Notes: generated by a model not told the origin, from the letters alone. Counted from the first letter of the stretch, positions 8,432-18,325 are shown. The stretch: DNA of 64,000 nucleotides from Mangrovicoccus ximenensis (GCF_003056725.1 NZ_QBKZ01000001.1:535840-599839); one strand, 5' to 3'. Numbers and translations are program-made.

Positions 8432-9820
8432 TCAGGCCAGTTCCGCCCCGAGCTTCTCCAAAACCTCCGCGACCAGCTTTTCGGCTGCGGCGCTGTCGGC
8501 CATCTCGGCATAGCAGCGGAATTCCGGCGCATTGCCGGAGGGCCGCAGATGGATCACGTCGCCGCCTTCGAAGGTGACGCGCAGCCCGTCGGTCAGGTCA
8601 GTCCCGGTCTCGGGCGGCATGCCGCCGAAGAAGGCCGCGCGCGCGGCCGCATCGCCCGTCATCCGGGCAATGAAGCTGCGCGACACGTCCGGCTCGATCC
8701 CGGCGATCCGGTCAGCGGCGGTGAAGCGCGGCGGCAGCGTCGCGACCAGACCGGCAAGATCGAGCCCCCGCGCCTTGGCCAGGGCCAGCGGTGCGATGAT
8801 CGGCAGGAGACTGTCGCGCGTCATCAGCGGGCCAAGCAGCCCGGCGGGGCCGTCCGCTTCGAAGCCCAGCAGGAAGCCGCCATTGGCCTCGTAGCCCACG
8901 ACCTTCGCCGCCGGGTTCCCGGACAGGACCTCTTCCATCGCCGCGATCACGAAGGGCGAGCCGATCCTGGTGCGCAGGACTTGGGCGAAGCCCATCGCGT
9001 CCACGGCCGTGTTCGACGAGACCGGCGTGCAGAGCACCTCCGCGCCCAGGAGCTGCGCAGTGAGCGGCCCCAGGATGTCGCCGGGCACGATCCGCCCGGC
9101 GGCATCGGTGACCATCGGCCGGTCGGCATCGCCGTCGGTGGAGATCACCGCGTCGAGCCCGTGATCCGCGCACCAGGCCGCCAGCATGCTGCGGGTGTCC
9201 GGGTCCACGGCCTCGGTATCGACCGGGACGAAGATGTCCGAGCGCGCCAGCGGCACGGCCTCGGCGCCGAGTTCGCGCACGATGTCGGTCAGGAAGTCCC
9301 GCGCCGCCGAGCTGTGCTCGTAGACGCCGATCTTCAGCCCCGAAAGGGCCTCGGCCCCGAAAGCCGTGCGATACCGCGCGACATAGGCTTCGGCGATGCC
9401 AGCCGCCTCGGAGACCGGGGCTTCCAGCCCCGCGGACGGACGGCCGAGCGCGGCATTGATCCGCGTCTCGTCCTCCTTCGAGACCTCGCCGCCGGGCAGG
9501 TAGAATTTCAGCCCGTTGCGGTCAGCGGGGATATGGCTGCCGGTGATCATGATCGCCGCTGCACCGGCCTGCATCGAGGCGAGCGCCAGCGCCGGGGTGG
9601 GCAGCATGCCCGCCCGGGTGACGGCGATGCCCTCGCCCGCAGCCGCCGCAATCACTGCCTCGGCGATTTGCGGCGAGGACGGGCGCAGATCCCAGCCGAC
9701 GAAGACATGGCCGCCGTTCGGGCAGGCGGCCAGGAAAGCGCGGGTGTAGTCCGCGACCAGGTCATCGGTCAGTTCCGTGACCAGGCCGCGCAGCCCGCTC
9801 GTGCCGAATTTGGGCGCCAT
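8432..9820 (-). CDS. manB: phosphomannomutase/phosphoglucomutase
   Basis: 462 residues of the alpha-D-phosphohexomutase family. GTSGLRG is at the N-terminus, the phosphoserine loop is TGSHIPADRNG, the metal loop DGDADRP, the sugar loop near GYEANGG, and the phosphate loop RPSGNAPEFR at the end. It converts mannose-6-phosphate to mannose-1-phosphate. The upstream gene encodes ManC, ending 3 bases before this start, so the two act in series and are co-transcribed. Confidence 0.88.
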   Translation of the reverse strand: MAPKFGTSGLRGLVTELTDDLVADYTRAFLAACPNGGHVFVGWDLRPSSPQIAEAVIAAAAGEGIAVTRAGMLPTPALALASMQAGAAAIMITGSHIPADRNGLKFYLPGGEVSKEDETRINAALGRPSAGLEAPVSEAAGIAEAYVARYRTAFGAEALSGLKIGVYEHSSAARDFLTDIVRELGAEAVPLARSDIFVPVDTEAVDPDTRSMLAAWCADHGLDAVISTDGDADRPMVTDAAGRIVPGDILGPLTAQLLGAEVLCTPVSSNTAVDAMGFAQVLRTRIGSPFVIAAMEEVLSGNPAAKVVGYEANGGFLLGFEADGPAGLLGPLMTRDSLLPIIAPLALAKARGLDLAGLVATLPPRFTAADRIAGIEPDVSRSFIARMTGDAAARAAFFGGMPPETGTDLTDGLRVTFEGGDVIHLRPSGNAPEFRCYAEMADSAAAEKLVAEVLEKLGAELA

Positions 9821-9823
9821 GGA

Positions 9824-11236
9824 TCAGCTCCGCGCGTAGATGTCTTCGTAGCGGATGATGTCGTCCTCGCCGAGATAGGCTCCGGTCTGGACTTCGATCA
9901 GGACCATCGGCACCTTGCCGGGGTTCTCCATCCGGTGGATCGCGCCGAGCGGGATGTAGACCGACTGGTTCTCGGTCAGCAGCTTCACCTCGTCGTCAAC
10001 GGTGACCCGTGCAGTCCCCGCGACCACGATCCAGTGCTCGGAGCGGTGGACATGGGACTGCAGCGACAGCGAGGCGCCGGGATGGACATGGATGCGCTTC
10101 ACCTGGAAGCGGTCCGACAGGATCAGCGTCTCGTACCAGCCCCAGGGACGGTAGTCGCGCGGCAGCTGCTCGGCTTGGGACGCGCCCTGTTCCTTGAGGA
10201 CGGAGACCGCCTTCTTGACGTTCTGGCTGTCGGACATGTCGGCCACCATGACCGCGTCCTTCATCGCCACGGCAACCACGTTCTTCAGCCCGATGCCCAC
10301 CAGCGCGATGCCCTCGTCCTCGGAGCGCAGCAGGCTGTTCTCGCAATCGAGCGCCGTGGCGTTCTCGCTGAGCCCGTTCCCGGCCTCGTCGGTTGCCATC
10401 TCCTTCCAGACGGCTTCCCAGGAGCCGAGGTCGTTCCAGTGGCCCTTGAAGGGAACGACGGAGACGTTGGCGGCTTTCTCCATCACGGCGTAGTCGATGG
10501 AATCCTCCGGCACGAGCTGCCACAGCGCCTCGTCGATCCGGGTGAAGGACAGGTCGGAGCGCGCGGCTTCGAAGGCGGCGGCGGCGGCGTCGTGGATCGC
10601 CGGAGCGTGGGTCTTGAACGCTACGACCAGCGCGTCGGCGCGCGCCAGGAAAATCCCGGCATTCCACAGGTTCTTCCCGTCGGCCAAGAGCTTGGCGGCG
10701 GTCTCCGCATCCGGCTTCTCGATGAAGCGCGTAAGTTCGAGCGCCCCGCCATGATGCGCAGCCCCGGCTTCGAGCCAGCCATATCCGGTCTCGGGATGGT
10801 CGGGCTGGATGCCGAAGGTGACGATCTGGCCGGTTTCGGCAGCGGCTACGCCTTCGGCCACGGCGGCGCGGAAGGCTGCCGGATCCTCGACGGCATGATC
10901 AGCCGGGGTCAGGAGAACAAGCGCAGAGGGATCCTGCGCCGCGACATGCAGCGCGGCAATGATCGCGGCCGGCGCCGTGTTGCGGCCCTGGGGCTCGATC
11001 AGGACGGCGCCCGGGGCCATGCCAATTTCGCCGAGCTGTTCGGTCACCACGAACCGGAAGGCATCGGCGGTCACGACCACTGGCGCGGCATAGCCTTCGC
11101 CGGAGAAGCGCAGGGCCGAGCCGTGGAACAGGCTCTGCTCGCCGAGAATGCCCGCGAATTGCTTGGGGTAACTCTTGCGGGACAGCGGCCAAAGGCGCGT
11201 GCCCGACCCGCCGCAAAGAAGAACTGGATAAATCAC
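9824..11236 (-). CDS. manC: mannose-1-phosphate guanylyltransferase/mannose-6-phosphate isomerase
   Basis: Bifunctional type II PMI/GMP enzyme. The N-terminal nucleotidyltransferase shows LLCGGSGTRLWPLSR and the FIEKPD region; the C-terminal cupin isomerase has RPWGWYE and QSHVHRSEHW with metal-binding His/Glu. It makes GDP-mannose for polysaccharide or lipopolysaccharide. I chose GTG 11236 because it gives the standard family N-terminus (M/V-IYPVLLCGG) with AGG upstream. An in-frame ATG at 11287 would add 17 atypical residues. Forms a unit with manB downstream. Confidence 0.88.
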   Translation of the reverse strand: MIYPVLLCGGSGTRLWPLSRKSYPKQFAGILGEQSLFHGSALRFSGEGYAAPVVVTADAFRFVVTEQLGEIGMAPGAVLIEPQGRNTAPAAIIAALHVAAQDPSALVLLTPADHAVEDPAAFRAAVAEGVAAAETGQIVTFGIQPDHPETGYGWLEAGAAHHGGALELTRFIEKPDAETAAKLLADGKNLWNAGIFLARADALVVAFKTHAPAIHDAAAAAFEAARSDLSFTRIDEALWQLVPEDSIDYAVMEKAANVSVVPFKGHWNDLGSWEAVWKEMATDEAGNGLSENATALDCENSLLRSEDEGIALVGIGLKNVVAVAMKDAVMVADMSDSQNVKKAVSVLKEQGASQAEQLPRDYRPWGWYETLILSDRFQVKRIHVHPGASLSLQSHVHRSEHWIVVAGTARVTVDDEVKLLTENQSVYIPLGAIHRMENPGKVPMVLIEVQTGAYLGEDDIIRYEDIYARS

Positions 11237-11348
11237 TGACAGACCTGCCTGATAAGTTGCACGTTTCCGCTCGGAAAGTTGTGGCATGCCGGAACCGCGA
11301 AAAACAGTCTCGCGGACCGGTCTTGACGTCGCAGCCCAAGCGCTCCGC

Positions 11349-12341
11349 TCAGCGCGCATAGCCGGGGCGCTGGTGCCAAGCCCAGGCGGTAGCGATCATC
11401 TCGTCGATCCCCGAATGTTCCGGCGCCCAGCCCAGCACCTCGCCCGCCCGGGTCGATCCCGAGACCAGCGCTGCGCAGTCGCCAGGCCGCCGCGGCCCGT
11501 CCTTCGCGGGGAGCGGCAGGCCGGTCACCCGCGCCACCGCCTCGAGCACCTCCTTCACCGAGAAGCCCCGACCGGTGCCGAGGTTGAACACCTCCGATGC
11601 ACCGCCCGCCTGCAGGTACCCGAGCCCCAAGACATGCGCCGCAACCAGGTCGGTGACGTGGACATAGTCGCGCACGCAGGTGCCGTCGGGCGTCGGATAG
11701 TCCTGCCCGTTGATCGTCAGGAGGTCGCGGCGCCCCGCAACCGCGTCCAGAGCCAGCGGGATCAGATGCGTCTCGGGGCGGTGGAACTCGCCGATCTGGG
11801 CATCCGGATCGGCCCCGGCGACATTGAAATAGCGGAAGAAGACATGGCTCAGCGCCAGGTCAGGCGCGGCTGCCAAATTGCGGATCAGGTCTTCGGCGGC
11901 GCGCTTGGAGGCGCCGTAGGCATTGAGCGGATCCTGCGCGCAGCTTTCGTCCAGCATCACGCCGTCCTGCTCGCCATAGGTGGCGCAGGTCGAAGAGAAA
12001 ACCAGATGCGGCACCCCTGCCCCGGCCATCGCCTGCACCAGCCGCAGCGTGCCGATCACGTTGTTGTCCCAGTAGAGCCCGGGATCGCGGCGGGCTTCTC
12101 CGACATTGGAGAGCGCCGCGAAATGCCTCACCGCCACCGGCCTGTGGCGCGCCAGAACCTCGTCCACCCGGCCGCGGTCGCGCAGGTCGCCCTCCTCGAG
12201 GGGTCCGTATTTCACCGCCTCGTGCCAGCCCGTGGAAAAATTGTCGAAGGTGACGGGCTCGTAACCCGCCGCGGCCAGTGCCTTGCAGGCATGCGAGCCG
12301 ATATAGCCGGCACCGCCGGTCACCAGAACTGGGCCACTCAT
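11349..12341 (-). CDS. galE: UDP-glucose 4-epimerase
   Basis: 330 residues, typical of GalE. GGAGYIGSH binds NAD; FSSTCATYGE and YGASKRAAE provide the Ser/Tyr/Lys catalytic set; a C-terminal DPxR-like DGPRRPGD is present. It interconverts UDP-glucose and UDP-galactose. It sits between cysNC and manC on the same strand, and the supplied UDP-galactose would suit an ExoY-type galactosyl start. Confidence 0.92.
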   Translation of the reverse strand: MSGPVLVTGGAGYIGSHACKALAAAGYEPVTFDNFSTGWHEAVKYGPLEEGDLRDRGRVDEVLARHRPVAVRHFAALSNVGEARRDPGLYWDNNVIGTLRLVQAMAGAGVPHLVFSSTCATYGEQDGVMLDESCAQDPLNAYGASKRAAEDLIRNLAAAPDLALSHVFFRYFNVAGADPDAQIGEFHRPETHLIPLALDAVAGRRDLLTINGQDYPTPDGTCVRDYVHVTDLVAAHVLGLGYLQAGGASEVFNLGTGRGFSVKEVLEAVARVTGLPLPAKDGPRRPGDCAALVSGSTRAGEVLGWAPEHSGIDEMIATAWAWHQRPGYAR

Positions 12342-12478
12342 GAAAAACTCCCGAAACCGCGTCGCAACAGTCCCGTCCGCTTGCGGTCGGGACCCCGTCT
12401 CGGAGAAATTCTATTGGTTTGGTCCGCCGGGAAAAGGAGCCATGACGTCACGCCAGCCGGCATGCACCGCACAAGCCC

Positions 12479-12503
12479 GGCGGGCCGCCTGACATGGCCC
12501 GCC
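12479..12503 (-). terminator. hairpin after cysNC
   Basis: Perfect 8-bp arms GGCGGGCC and GGCCCGCC with a 9-base loop, 20 bases past the cysNC stop on the minus strand. No T-run. It probably separates cysDNC from galE transcription. Confidence 0.45.
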
Positions 12504-12522
12504 AGAGATTGGTCTCAGCCTG

Positions 12523-14430
12523 TTACGGGATCAACCGCGCGATGATGAGATCCGCCGCTTCTTCCGGGGTCATCTCGGTGGTGTCGATGCGCAGCTCCGG
12601 CGCCTCGGGATGCTCGTAGGGGCTGTCGATGCCGGTGAAGTTCTTCAGCTGGCCCGACCGCGCCTTGGCATAGAGACCCTTCACGTCGCGGCCCTCGGCC
12701 ACTTCGAGCGGGGTGTCGACGAAGACCTCGACGAATTCGCCCGGCTGCATCATCGAGCGCACCATGTCGCGCTCAGAGCGGAACGGCGAGATGAAAGCGG
12801 TGATCACGATCAGGCCCGCATCGGTCATCAGCTTGGCGACCTCGCCGACGCGGCGGATGTTCTCCACCCGGTCAGCCTCGGTGAAGCCGAGATCCTTGTT
12901 CAGGCCGTGGCGCACGTTGTCGCCGTCCAGAAGGAAAGTGTGGCGGTTCATCCGCGCCAGCTTCTTCTCGACGATGTTGGCGATGGTCGACTTGCCCGAG
13001 CCCGAGAGACCGGTCAGCCAGACCACGGCCGGCTTCTGGTGCTTCATGTGGGCATGGTGCTCGCGGCCGATATCGGTGGCCTGCCAGTGGATGTTCTGGG
13101 CGCGGCGCAGCGCGAAGTTGATCATCCCGGCGGCAACCGTGTGGTTGGTGATCTTGTCGATCAGGATGAAGCCGCCGAGGTCGCGGTTCTCGGCATAGGG
13201 CGCGAAGGGGATCTCGCGGTCGAGCGTGATGTTGGCGACGCCGATGGCGTTGAGGTCGAGCGTCTTCGAGGCCAGGTGCTCCTGGGTGTTGACGTTGACC
13301 TCGTATTTCGGCGCCTGCACCGTCGCGGAAACGGTCTGGGTGCCGATCTTCAGCCAATAGGCCCGGCCCGGCAGCAGCTCGTGCTCGTCCATCCAGACCA
13401 GCGTGCTCTCGAACTGGTCGGCCACCTCGAGCGGCGCCTGCGCGGCGGTGATCACCTGGCCGCGCGAGCAGTCGATCTCGTCGGTCAGGGTCAGCGTGAC
13501 CGACTCGCCCGCCACCGCCAGGTCGCGGTCGCCTTCGAGCGAGACGATGCGCGCGATCTTCGAGGTTTTGCCCGAGGGCAGCACCCGGATCTCGTCGCCC
13601 GGACGCACCTGGCCCGAGGCGATCAGGCCCGCGAAGCCGCGGAAATCGAGGTTCGGGCGGTTGACCCACTGCACCTGCATGCGGAACGGACCGGCCTGCT
13701 CGCGGCTGTCCTCGACCTCGACTTCCTCGAGATGCGGCAGGAGCGAGACGCCGTCATACCAGGGGGTGTTTCCGCTCGGGCCGGTGATGTTGTCGCCCTT
13801 GAAGCCCGAGATCGGGATCGGGGTGAACTCTTCGATGCCGATCTCCGCGGCGAAGGCGGTGTAGTCGGCGACGATCTTGTCGAAGACCTCCTGGCTGTAA
13901 TCGACCAGGTCCATCTTGTTGACGGCCAGCACCACGTGGCGGATGCCCAGCAGCTTGACCAGGTAGCTGTGGCGGCGGGTCTGGGTCAGGATGCCCTTGC
14001 GCGCGTCGATCAGGATGACGGCGAGATCGGCGGTCGAGGCGCCGGTCACCATGTTGCGGGTGTACTGCTCGTGGCCGGGGGTGTCGGCGACGATGAACTT
14101 GCGCTTCTCGGTGGTGAAGAAGCGGTAGGCGACGTCGATGGTGATGCCCTGTTCGCGCTCGGCGGCGAGGCCGTCGACCAGCAGCGCGAAGTCGATCTCC
14201 TCGCCCTGCGTGCCCGAGCGCTTGCTGTCGGCTTCGAGCGTGGCCAGCTGGTCCTCGAAGATCATCTTGGAATCGTAGAGCAGCCGCCCGATCAGGGTGG
14301 ACTTGCCGTCATCGACCGAGCCGCAGGTGATGAAGCGCAGCATGGTCTTGTGCTGGTGCGTCTCGAGATACTGTTCGATGTTCTCGGCGATCAGCGCGTC
14401 GGTCTTGTAGATGGGTTCTTGCGTGTTCAT
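12523..14430 (-). CDS. cysNC: bifunctional sulfate adenylyltransferase subunit 1/adenylylsulfate kinase
   Basis: 635 residues. The CysN GTPase half has [17 protein letters not shown] (P-loop), [12 protein letters not shown] and NKMD. The CysC half from about residue 450 has [12 protein letters not shown] and [11 protein letters not shown]. Together with CysD it makes APS from sulfate and ATP, then phosphorylates it to PAPS. Fused CysNC next to polysaccharide genes resembles NodQ-type PAPS supply for sulfated sugars. No sulfotransferase is visible in the window. Confidence 0.93.
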   Translation of the reverse strand: MNTQEPIYKTDALIAENIEQYLETHQHKTMLRFITCGSVDDGKSTLIGRLLYDSKMIFEDQLATLEADSKRSGTQGEEIDFALLVDGLAAEREQGITIDVAYRFFTTEKRKFIVADTPGHEQYTRNMVTGASTADLAVILIDARKGILTQTRRHSYLVKLLGIRHVVLAVNKMDLVDYSQEVFDKIVADYTAFAAEIGIEEFTPIPISGFKGDNITGPSGNTPWYDGVSLLPHLEEVEVEDSREQAGPFRMQVQWVNRPNLDFRGFAGLIASGQVRPGDEIRVLPSGKTSKIARIVSLEGDRDLAVAGESVTLTLTDEIDCSRGQVITAAQAPLEVADQFESTLVWMDEHELLPGRAYWLKIGTQTVSATVQAPKYEVNVNTQEHLASKTLDLNAIGVANITLDREIPFAPYAENRDLGGFILIDKITNHTVAAGMINFALRRAQNIHWQATDIGREHHAHMKHQKPAVVWLTGLSGSGKSTIANIVEKKLARMNRHTFLLDGDNVRHGLNKDLGFTEADRVENIRRVGEVAKLMTDAGLIVITAFISPFRSERDMVRSMMQPGEFVEVFVDTPLEVAEGRDVKGLYAKARSGQLKNFTGIDSPYEHPEAPELRIDTTEMTPEEAADLIIARLIP

Positions 14431-14482
14431 GGAATGCGTACCTTGAAAGGGGAGGACGGAGGGCTCTTCGGCGCGGCGGCGC

Positions 14483-15385
14483 TCAGAAATAGCCTTCCTG
14501 CTTCTTCTTCTCCATCGAGGCGGCCTGGTCGTGGTCGATGGCGCGGCCCTGGCGTTCGGAGGTGGTGGTCAGGAGCATCTCCTGGATCACCTCGGGCAGG
14601 GTCTTGGCCTCGCTCTCCACCGCGCCGGTCAGCGGGTAGCAGCCGAGCGTGCGGAACCGCACCGAGCGCATCACCGGCTCCTCGCCGTTCAGCGGGAAGC
14701 GGTCGTCATCCACCATCAGGATCAGCCCGTCGCGCACCACGGTCGGGCGCGGTTCCGAGAAGTAGAGCGGCACGATCTCGATGCCTTCGAGATGGATGTA
14801 CTGCCAGATGTCCAGCTCGGTCCAGTTGGAGATCGGGAAGACGCGGACGCTCTCGCCCTTGGCCTTGCGGGCATTGTAGAGGCGCCACAGCTCGGGGCGC
14901 TGGTTCTTCGGATCCCAGCGGTGGTTGGCCGAGCGGAAGGAGAACACGCGCTCTTTCGCGCGGGCCTTCTCCTCGTCGCGGCGCGCGCCGCCGAAGGCGA
15001 CGTCGAAGCCGTATTTGTCGAGCGCCTGCTTCAGCCCTTCGGTCTTCCACATGTCGGTATGCAGCCCGCCATGGTCGAACGGGTTGATGCCGCGCTCTTT
15101 CGCTTCGGGGTTCTGGTAGACCAAGAGCTCCATGCCGGCATCCTTCGCCGCCTTGTCGCGCAGCGCGTACATGTCCCGGAACTTCCAGGTCGTGTCGACA
15201 TGCAGCAGCGGGAAGGGCGGCGGCGCCGGGTAGAAGGCCTTCTTCGCCAGGTGCAGCATGACGGCGCTGTCCTTGCCCACGCTGTAGAGCATGACCGGGT
15301 TCTCGGCCTCGGCGACGACTTCGCGCAGGATGTGGATGCTTTCCGCCTCCAGGCGCTGCAGGTGGGTAAGGGTCTTGCTGTCCAT
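14483..15385 (-). CDS. cysD: sulfate adenylyltransferase subunit 2
   Basis: 300 residues, usual CysD length, of the PAPS reductase/ATP-sulfurylase fold. [14 protein letters not shown] is the PP-loop, followed by [15 protein letters not shown] and [12 protein letters not shown]. It adenylates sulfate with energy from the CysN GTPase. cysD is first in the cysD-cysNC pair, with 52 bases between the genes. A striking G-tract palindrome lies upstream of its start. Confidence 0.94.
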   Translation of the reverse strand: MDSKTLTHLQRLEAESIHILREVVAEAENPVMLYSVGKDSAVMLHLAKKAFYPAPPPFPLLHVDTTWKFRDMYALRDKAAKDAGMELLVYQNPEAKERGINPFDHGGLHTDMWKTEGLKQALDKYGFDVAFGGARRDEEKARAKERVFSFRSANHRWDPKNQRPELWRLYNARKAKGESVRVFPISNWTELDIWQYIHLEGIEIVPLYFSEPRPTVVRDGLILMVDDDRFPLNGEEPVMRSVRFRTLGCYPLTGAVESEAKTLPEVIQEMLLTTTSERQGRAIDHDQAASMEKKKQEGYF

Positions 15386-15449
15386 CGGGGACCTCTGTCG
15401 AATGGCACTCTACTGGAGATCGAAGCTATCCTTGCCGCGGCGCCGAATA

Positions 15450-15467
15450 ACCCCCCATATGGGGGGT
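15450..15467. promoter_or_regulatory. perfect 18-bp C/G-tract palindrome upstream of cysD
   Basis: ACCCCCCATATGGGGGGT is a perfect inverted repeat, 65 bases upstream of cysD on one side and 30 upstream of the plus-strand start at 15497. Long C-run/G-run palindromes with an A/T centre recall operators of CsoR/RcnR/CstR-type sensors, some of which sense persulfide. That link is inference. Confidence 0.45.
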
Positions 15468-15496
15468 GATTTGACGGAAATGTCCGGAGGGAGCAG

Positions 15497-15660
15497 ATGT
15501 CGCAGGAAGACGGGATCGTGGCCGCGCTGTTCGCCGCCGCCATGGGCGCCTCCGGCGGGCAAGCGGAGGCCGGAGGCGACGGGCTGTGGCAGGCCTTCCT
15601 TGCCCGGCTGGCGGAGGCGACGCAGGCGGATGCCGCGCTGCTTGCCGGGCGATCGCAGCG
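15497..15660 (+). pseudogene. N-terminal fragment, possibly of a LuxR-type regulator, cut by IS debris
   Basis: The ATG has a strong GGAGG ribosome site 8 bases upstream, so a real gene once began here. The first about 50 residues (EDGIVAALFAAAMG... LARLAEATQADAALL) resemble the start of some alphaproteobacterial LuxR-family regulators. After that the frame becomes low-complexity Arg-rich and no family is recognised, so the gene appears truncated at the edge of the IS region. The family call is weak. Confidence 0.35.
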
Positions 15661-15839
15661 GCGGCGCGCGGTACCGCTCCGCCGCCTGCAGGCGGCCCGG
15701 CGGCTTCTTCGCCAAGTCACTTTGCCCTCCCCCGGCACGGTCTATCCGCGAGACCTGCCGCTCCGAGCGACTGGAATGACCTGCGGCCATCTTCGCGGGC
15801 ATGGGCGGAGAGAGTTGCATCTGATGGACATCAAGGGGT

Positions 15840-16362
15840 TGGGGGCCAATCCGGGCAAGCTCAGGTTGCAGCCTCGCGGGGCTGGACGGAGCCGGGGCGG
15901 CCGTGTTTTGCGGAGCTCTCCGGCGGCATCGCCTGCCCGATGTTCCGGACGGGCCTCCGCGCTGCGTAGTTGCGATGGAGGCTTGCGGCGGTGCCCATCG
16001 CATCGGGCGCTTCCGTCGCGGGAAAGGGGACGCGCCGCGGCGGATGCCCCCGCGGCATCCGGCCTTGTCCGAAGGTTCACGGCGGGACGGATCACGGTTT
16101 CATCCGGCAGATGACATCCCCCGCGGCCGGGACGATCGCCGAAGCCGTGACGCATCGGCGACGCCCTTCGCCGCGATCAAGCCGGAAGAGCCGCTCGATC
16201 TTCCTCCCCTGCGCCGGGCGCGGCTGGTCCAATCCATGGCCATGATCGCGGCTGGCGCCAGTCGGCTGAGCGCATGGCCGCATGGATCGGCGGAACCGGC
16301 GCTGATGATGGGTTGGGTCGCCCCTCCTGACGGCACTTGTGCCAGGGTGATCCGGATAGGAT
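15840..16362 (+). pseudogene. degenerate IS110-family transposase remnant
   Basis: Scattered IS110 landmarks survive in one frame or another: CVVAMEACGGAH at about 15966, then IAEAV and PFAAIKPEE near 16140-16195. Between them the sequence is out of frame and reads as Arg/Pro-rich nonsense. The element is too decayed to define ends. Confidence 0.55.
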
Positions 16363-16637
16363 CGGGAGGTTTGGATGAAGAAGGACGTCTCCGTCATCGG
16401 CGTGGATCTGGCCAAGCAGGTCTTCCAGCTGCACGGGGCAACCGGGACTGGCGAAGTGGTCTTCCGCAAGTATCTGTCGCGTCGCCAGTTCGAGGAATTC
16501 ATGAAGGCCCAGCCGCGATGCCGGGTCGCCATGGAAGCCTGCGGGACGGCGCATCATTGGGCGAGGCTGCTGCCGGCGCTTGGCCATGATGCCTGCCTGA
16601 TTTCGCCGAAGGTCTTGAAACCCTTCGCGAAGACCCA

Positions 16638-16688
16638 GAGCGAGGCGGGGTCCGGAACCGTCCGGGGGACGGTTCCGCCGCCGAGCGA
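16638..16688 (+). repeat. in-frame palindromic insert in IS110 with 6-bp direct repeats
   Basis: Arms GGAACCGTCC (16654-16663) and GGACGGTTCC (16667-16676) pair perfectly around GGG. GAGCGA occurs at 16638-16643 and 16683-16688, like a target-site duplication. Removing 45 bases (15 codons) restores the expected K-x-Q-S-D...ADAEA motif. Confidence 0.7.
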
Positions 16689-17160
16689 CATGGCCGATGC
16701 CGAGGCGATTGCCGAAGCGGCGAGCCGACCGACCATGCGCTTCGCGGAAATCAAGACGCCCGAACAGCAGGGGCTTGGCATGATCTTCAAGCTGCGGGAC
16801 ATGTTGGCCGGGCCGCGAACCCAGATGATCAACAGCCTGCGGGGGCATCTGCCGGAATTCGGGATCGTTGCAGGCAAGGGCCGGGAGAATATCGCCAAGC
16901 TGCGGCGCGCTCTGGAGGCGGAGGACGCTTCGGAGGGCCTGCCCGCCCCGGTTCGGGCCATGCCGCAGCTCTGCCCCGGGCAAATCGACGGCCTGTCCAA
17001 GCGGATCTCGGACCTCGACGCGCAGATACAGGCGGCAAGCAGGCGAACCCCGCTTTCTGCCCGGCTCCGGAAGATGCCGGGGATCGGGCCGGTGACAGCG
17101 ATGGCAATTGCCGCCTTTGCCCCGCCGATGGACGCCTTCGGGCGCGGCCGAGATTTCCCG

Positions 17161-17262
17161 GCGTCGTGCTGAAAAGCACGCCATTGGCGTGACGCCCGGC
17201 CTGCGGTCCGTCTCCCGGACGGACCGCGTTCCGGTCCGCACTGCCGGGACAGCATTCGAGCG
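17161..17262 (+). repeat. two palindromic inserts in IS110
   Basis: The first has arms CGTGCT and AGCACG around GAAA (17165-17180) between FPA and GVTP codons. The second has perfect 10-bp arms GCGGTCCGTC (17203-17212) and GACGGACCGC (17218-17227), followed by a smaller GACCG/CGGTC hairpin. Both interrupt the GRDF-x-A...GVTP-x-Q-HS region of the transposase. Confidence 0.65.
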
Positions 17263-17310
17263 GCGGAAAGCAAAGGCTGGGCCGAACCAGCAAGTCCGGG
17301 CAGAGCGTTG

Positions 17311-17352
17311 CCGACGGCCGCTCGGACCGGTGGCGCGGCCATCGGCAACTCC
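17311..17352 (-). repeat. GGTCCGAG-core palindromic insert in IS110
   Basis: On the minus strand the loop contains ACCGGTCCGAGC and the arms are GGCCGCGCC/GGCC-type with outer GCCGA/TCGGC pairing. It splits codons just before the LRRLLIIG motif. Confidence 0.55.
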
Positions 17353-17483
17353 GGCGCCTGCTGATCATCGGCGCGATGGCGGTGATTTCCGGCACCAAGG
17401 CGCGGCCGCCTGCCGGGAGTTCATGGCTCGGCCGCATCCTTGCGCGCAAGCCGCGGATGCTAGCGGCGATCGCGCTGGCCGAC

Positions 17484-17571
17484 AGTGAGCGGGTCCGCGC
17501 CACCGGTCCGAGCGGCCCGCGAACGGCCCGCGTTCGCCCGCTCGCTCGAACCATGGCGTTCGCGGGCTCAC
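17484..17571 (+). repeat. compound palindromic insert near the IS110 3' end
   Basis: About 88 bases bounded by AGTGAGC and GCTCACT contain a GGTCCGAG core (17505-17512) and, on the minus strand, a related GGTTCGAGCGAGCGG core. Outer arms CCGCGAACG and CGTTCGCGG also pair. It lies where intact relatives continue through ALA(D/N)K-x-ARIVWA. Confidence 0.6.
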
Positions 17572-18244
17572 TCTGGGCGATGATGACGAAGGACGAAAAG
17601 TTTCGGGACGGCCCGCAGCTGGCGGGTTGACGCGGCCAGGGCACTGCCTCGAAAATGCGGGAGAAGCTGAAGCGCGCATGATATCGATCGGAAAGATCGG
17701 GGTTGGGAAATCAGCGTTGCATGATGAGCTTCGAGCTCGGCTTGATGTTTTGAACCTGACCCGCGGATCCCATACCGGCCAGGGGGGACGAACTCCCGGA
17801 AAAGGCCTGACACATGGACGCCTTCGATCGCATGATGCCAGCCGAGGCGTGCGCCCGCTGAAACCGGGGCTGCCCACACATGCTGCAACCGCCCCCCGAC
17901 GGCATCGAGGTGCCAAGGTGGGATCGCAACACTCCGAATTAGGAGGCGGTCATGTCGGAGATTGTCACGGTCGGGCTCGATCCGCTGACCGGCAGGCGAA
18001 TGCAGAGCAATTGCCGGGAGGTTGGCGAAGAATGCGGTCCAGGTCCATGGCGCTGGCGCCAGGGGGGCTGCGGTTCTGCGCAGGAAGCTCCGGAGAGCCG
18101 AGGTGCTGGAGTTCTTCGCGAAGCTGCCGCCCTGCCTGGTGGCGATGGAGGCCTGCGGCGGCGCCCATGTCCGGGGGCGCGAACTGTCCAGGCTCGGTCA
18201 CGACATCAGGTTCGTCCCGCCTGCCTATGTGAAGCCTTTCGTCA

Positions 18245-18300
18245 AACGGCAGAGAGAGGCGGGGTCCGGAACAGTCCGGAGGACTGTTCCGCCGCCGAAC
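18245..18300 (+). repeat. palindromic insert at the same site as in the neighbouring IS110
   Basis: Arms GGAACAGTCC (18268-18277) and GGACTGTTCC (18281-18290) pair perfectly. It occupies the same position (after K-x-Q) as the insert at 16638, with the same flanks, but a C-G pair in each arm is replaced by A-T. An extra G here shifts the frame. Confidence 0.7.
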
Positions 18301-18325
18301 GGATGCCGCCGACGCCGAGGCGATC

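Larger units (their letters stand above)
16375..17630 (+). pseudogene. IS110-family transposase, interrupted by palindromic inserts
   Basis: Residues from GVDLAKQVFQLHG through MEACGTAHHW, DAEAIAEAA and MPGIGPVTAMAIAAF match the IS110 DEDD transposase, whose N-terminal RuvC-like domain cuts DNA. The main frame stops at 17172, but family sequence resumes in pieces: GVTP (17188), HSSGGKQRLGR-like (17263), LRRLLIIGAMAV (17352) and a C-terminal tail ending at 17630. Each break coincides with a short palindrome (see separate entries). The first insert is in frame; the later ones destroy the frame. Confidence 0.8.

Noticed and set aside
8429..11239. A 936-codon open frame on the plus strand
   Set aside because: It lies opposite manB and manC, reads as Arg/Gly/Asp-rich antisense, and has no ribosome site. 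High GC leaves antisense frames open.
12610..15087. An 825-codon plus-strand open frame
   Set aside because: Antisense of cysNC and cysD, with the same composition bias.
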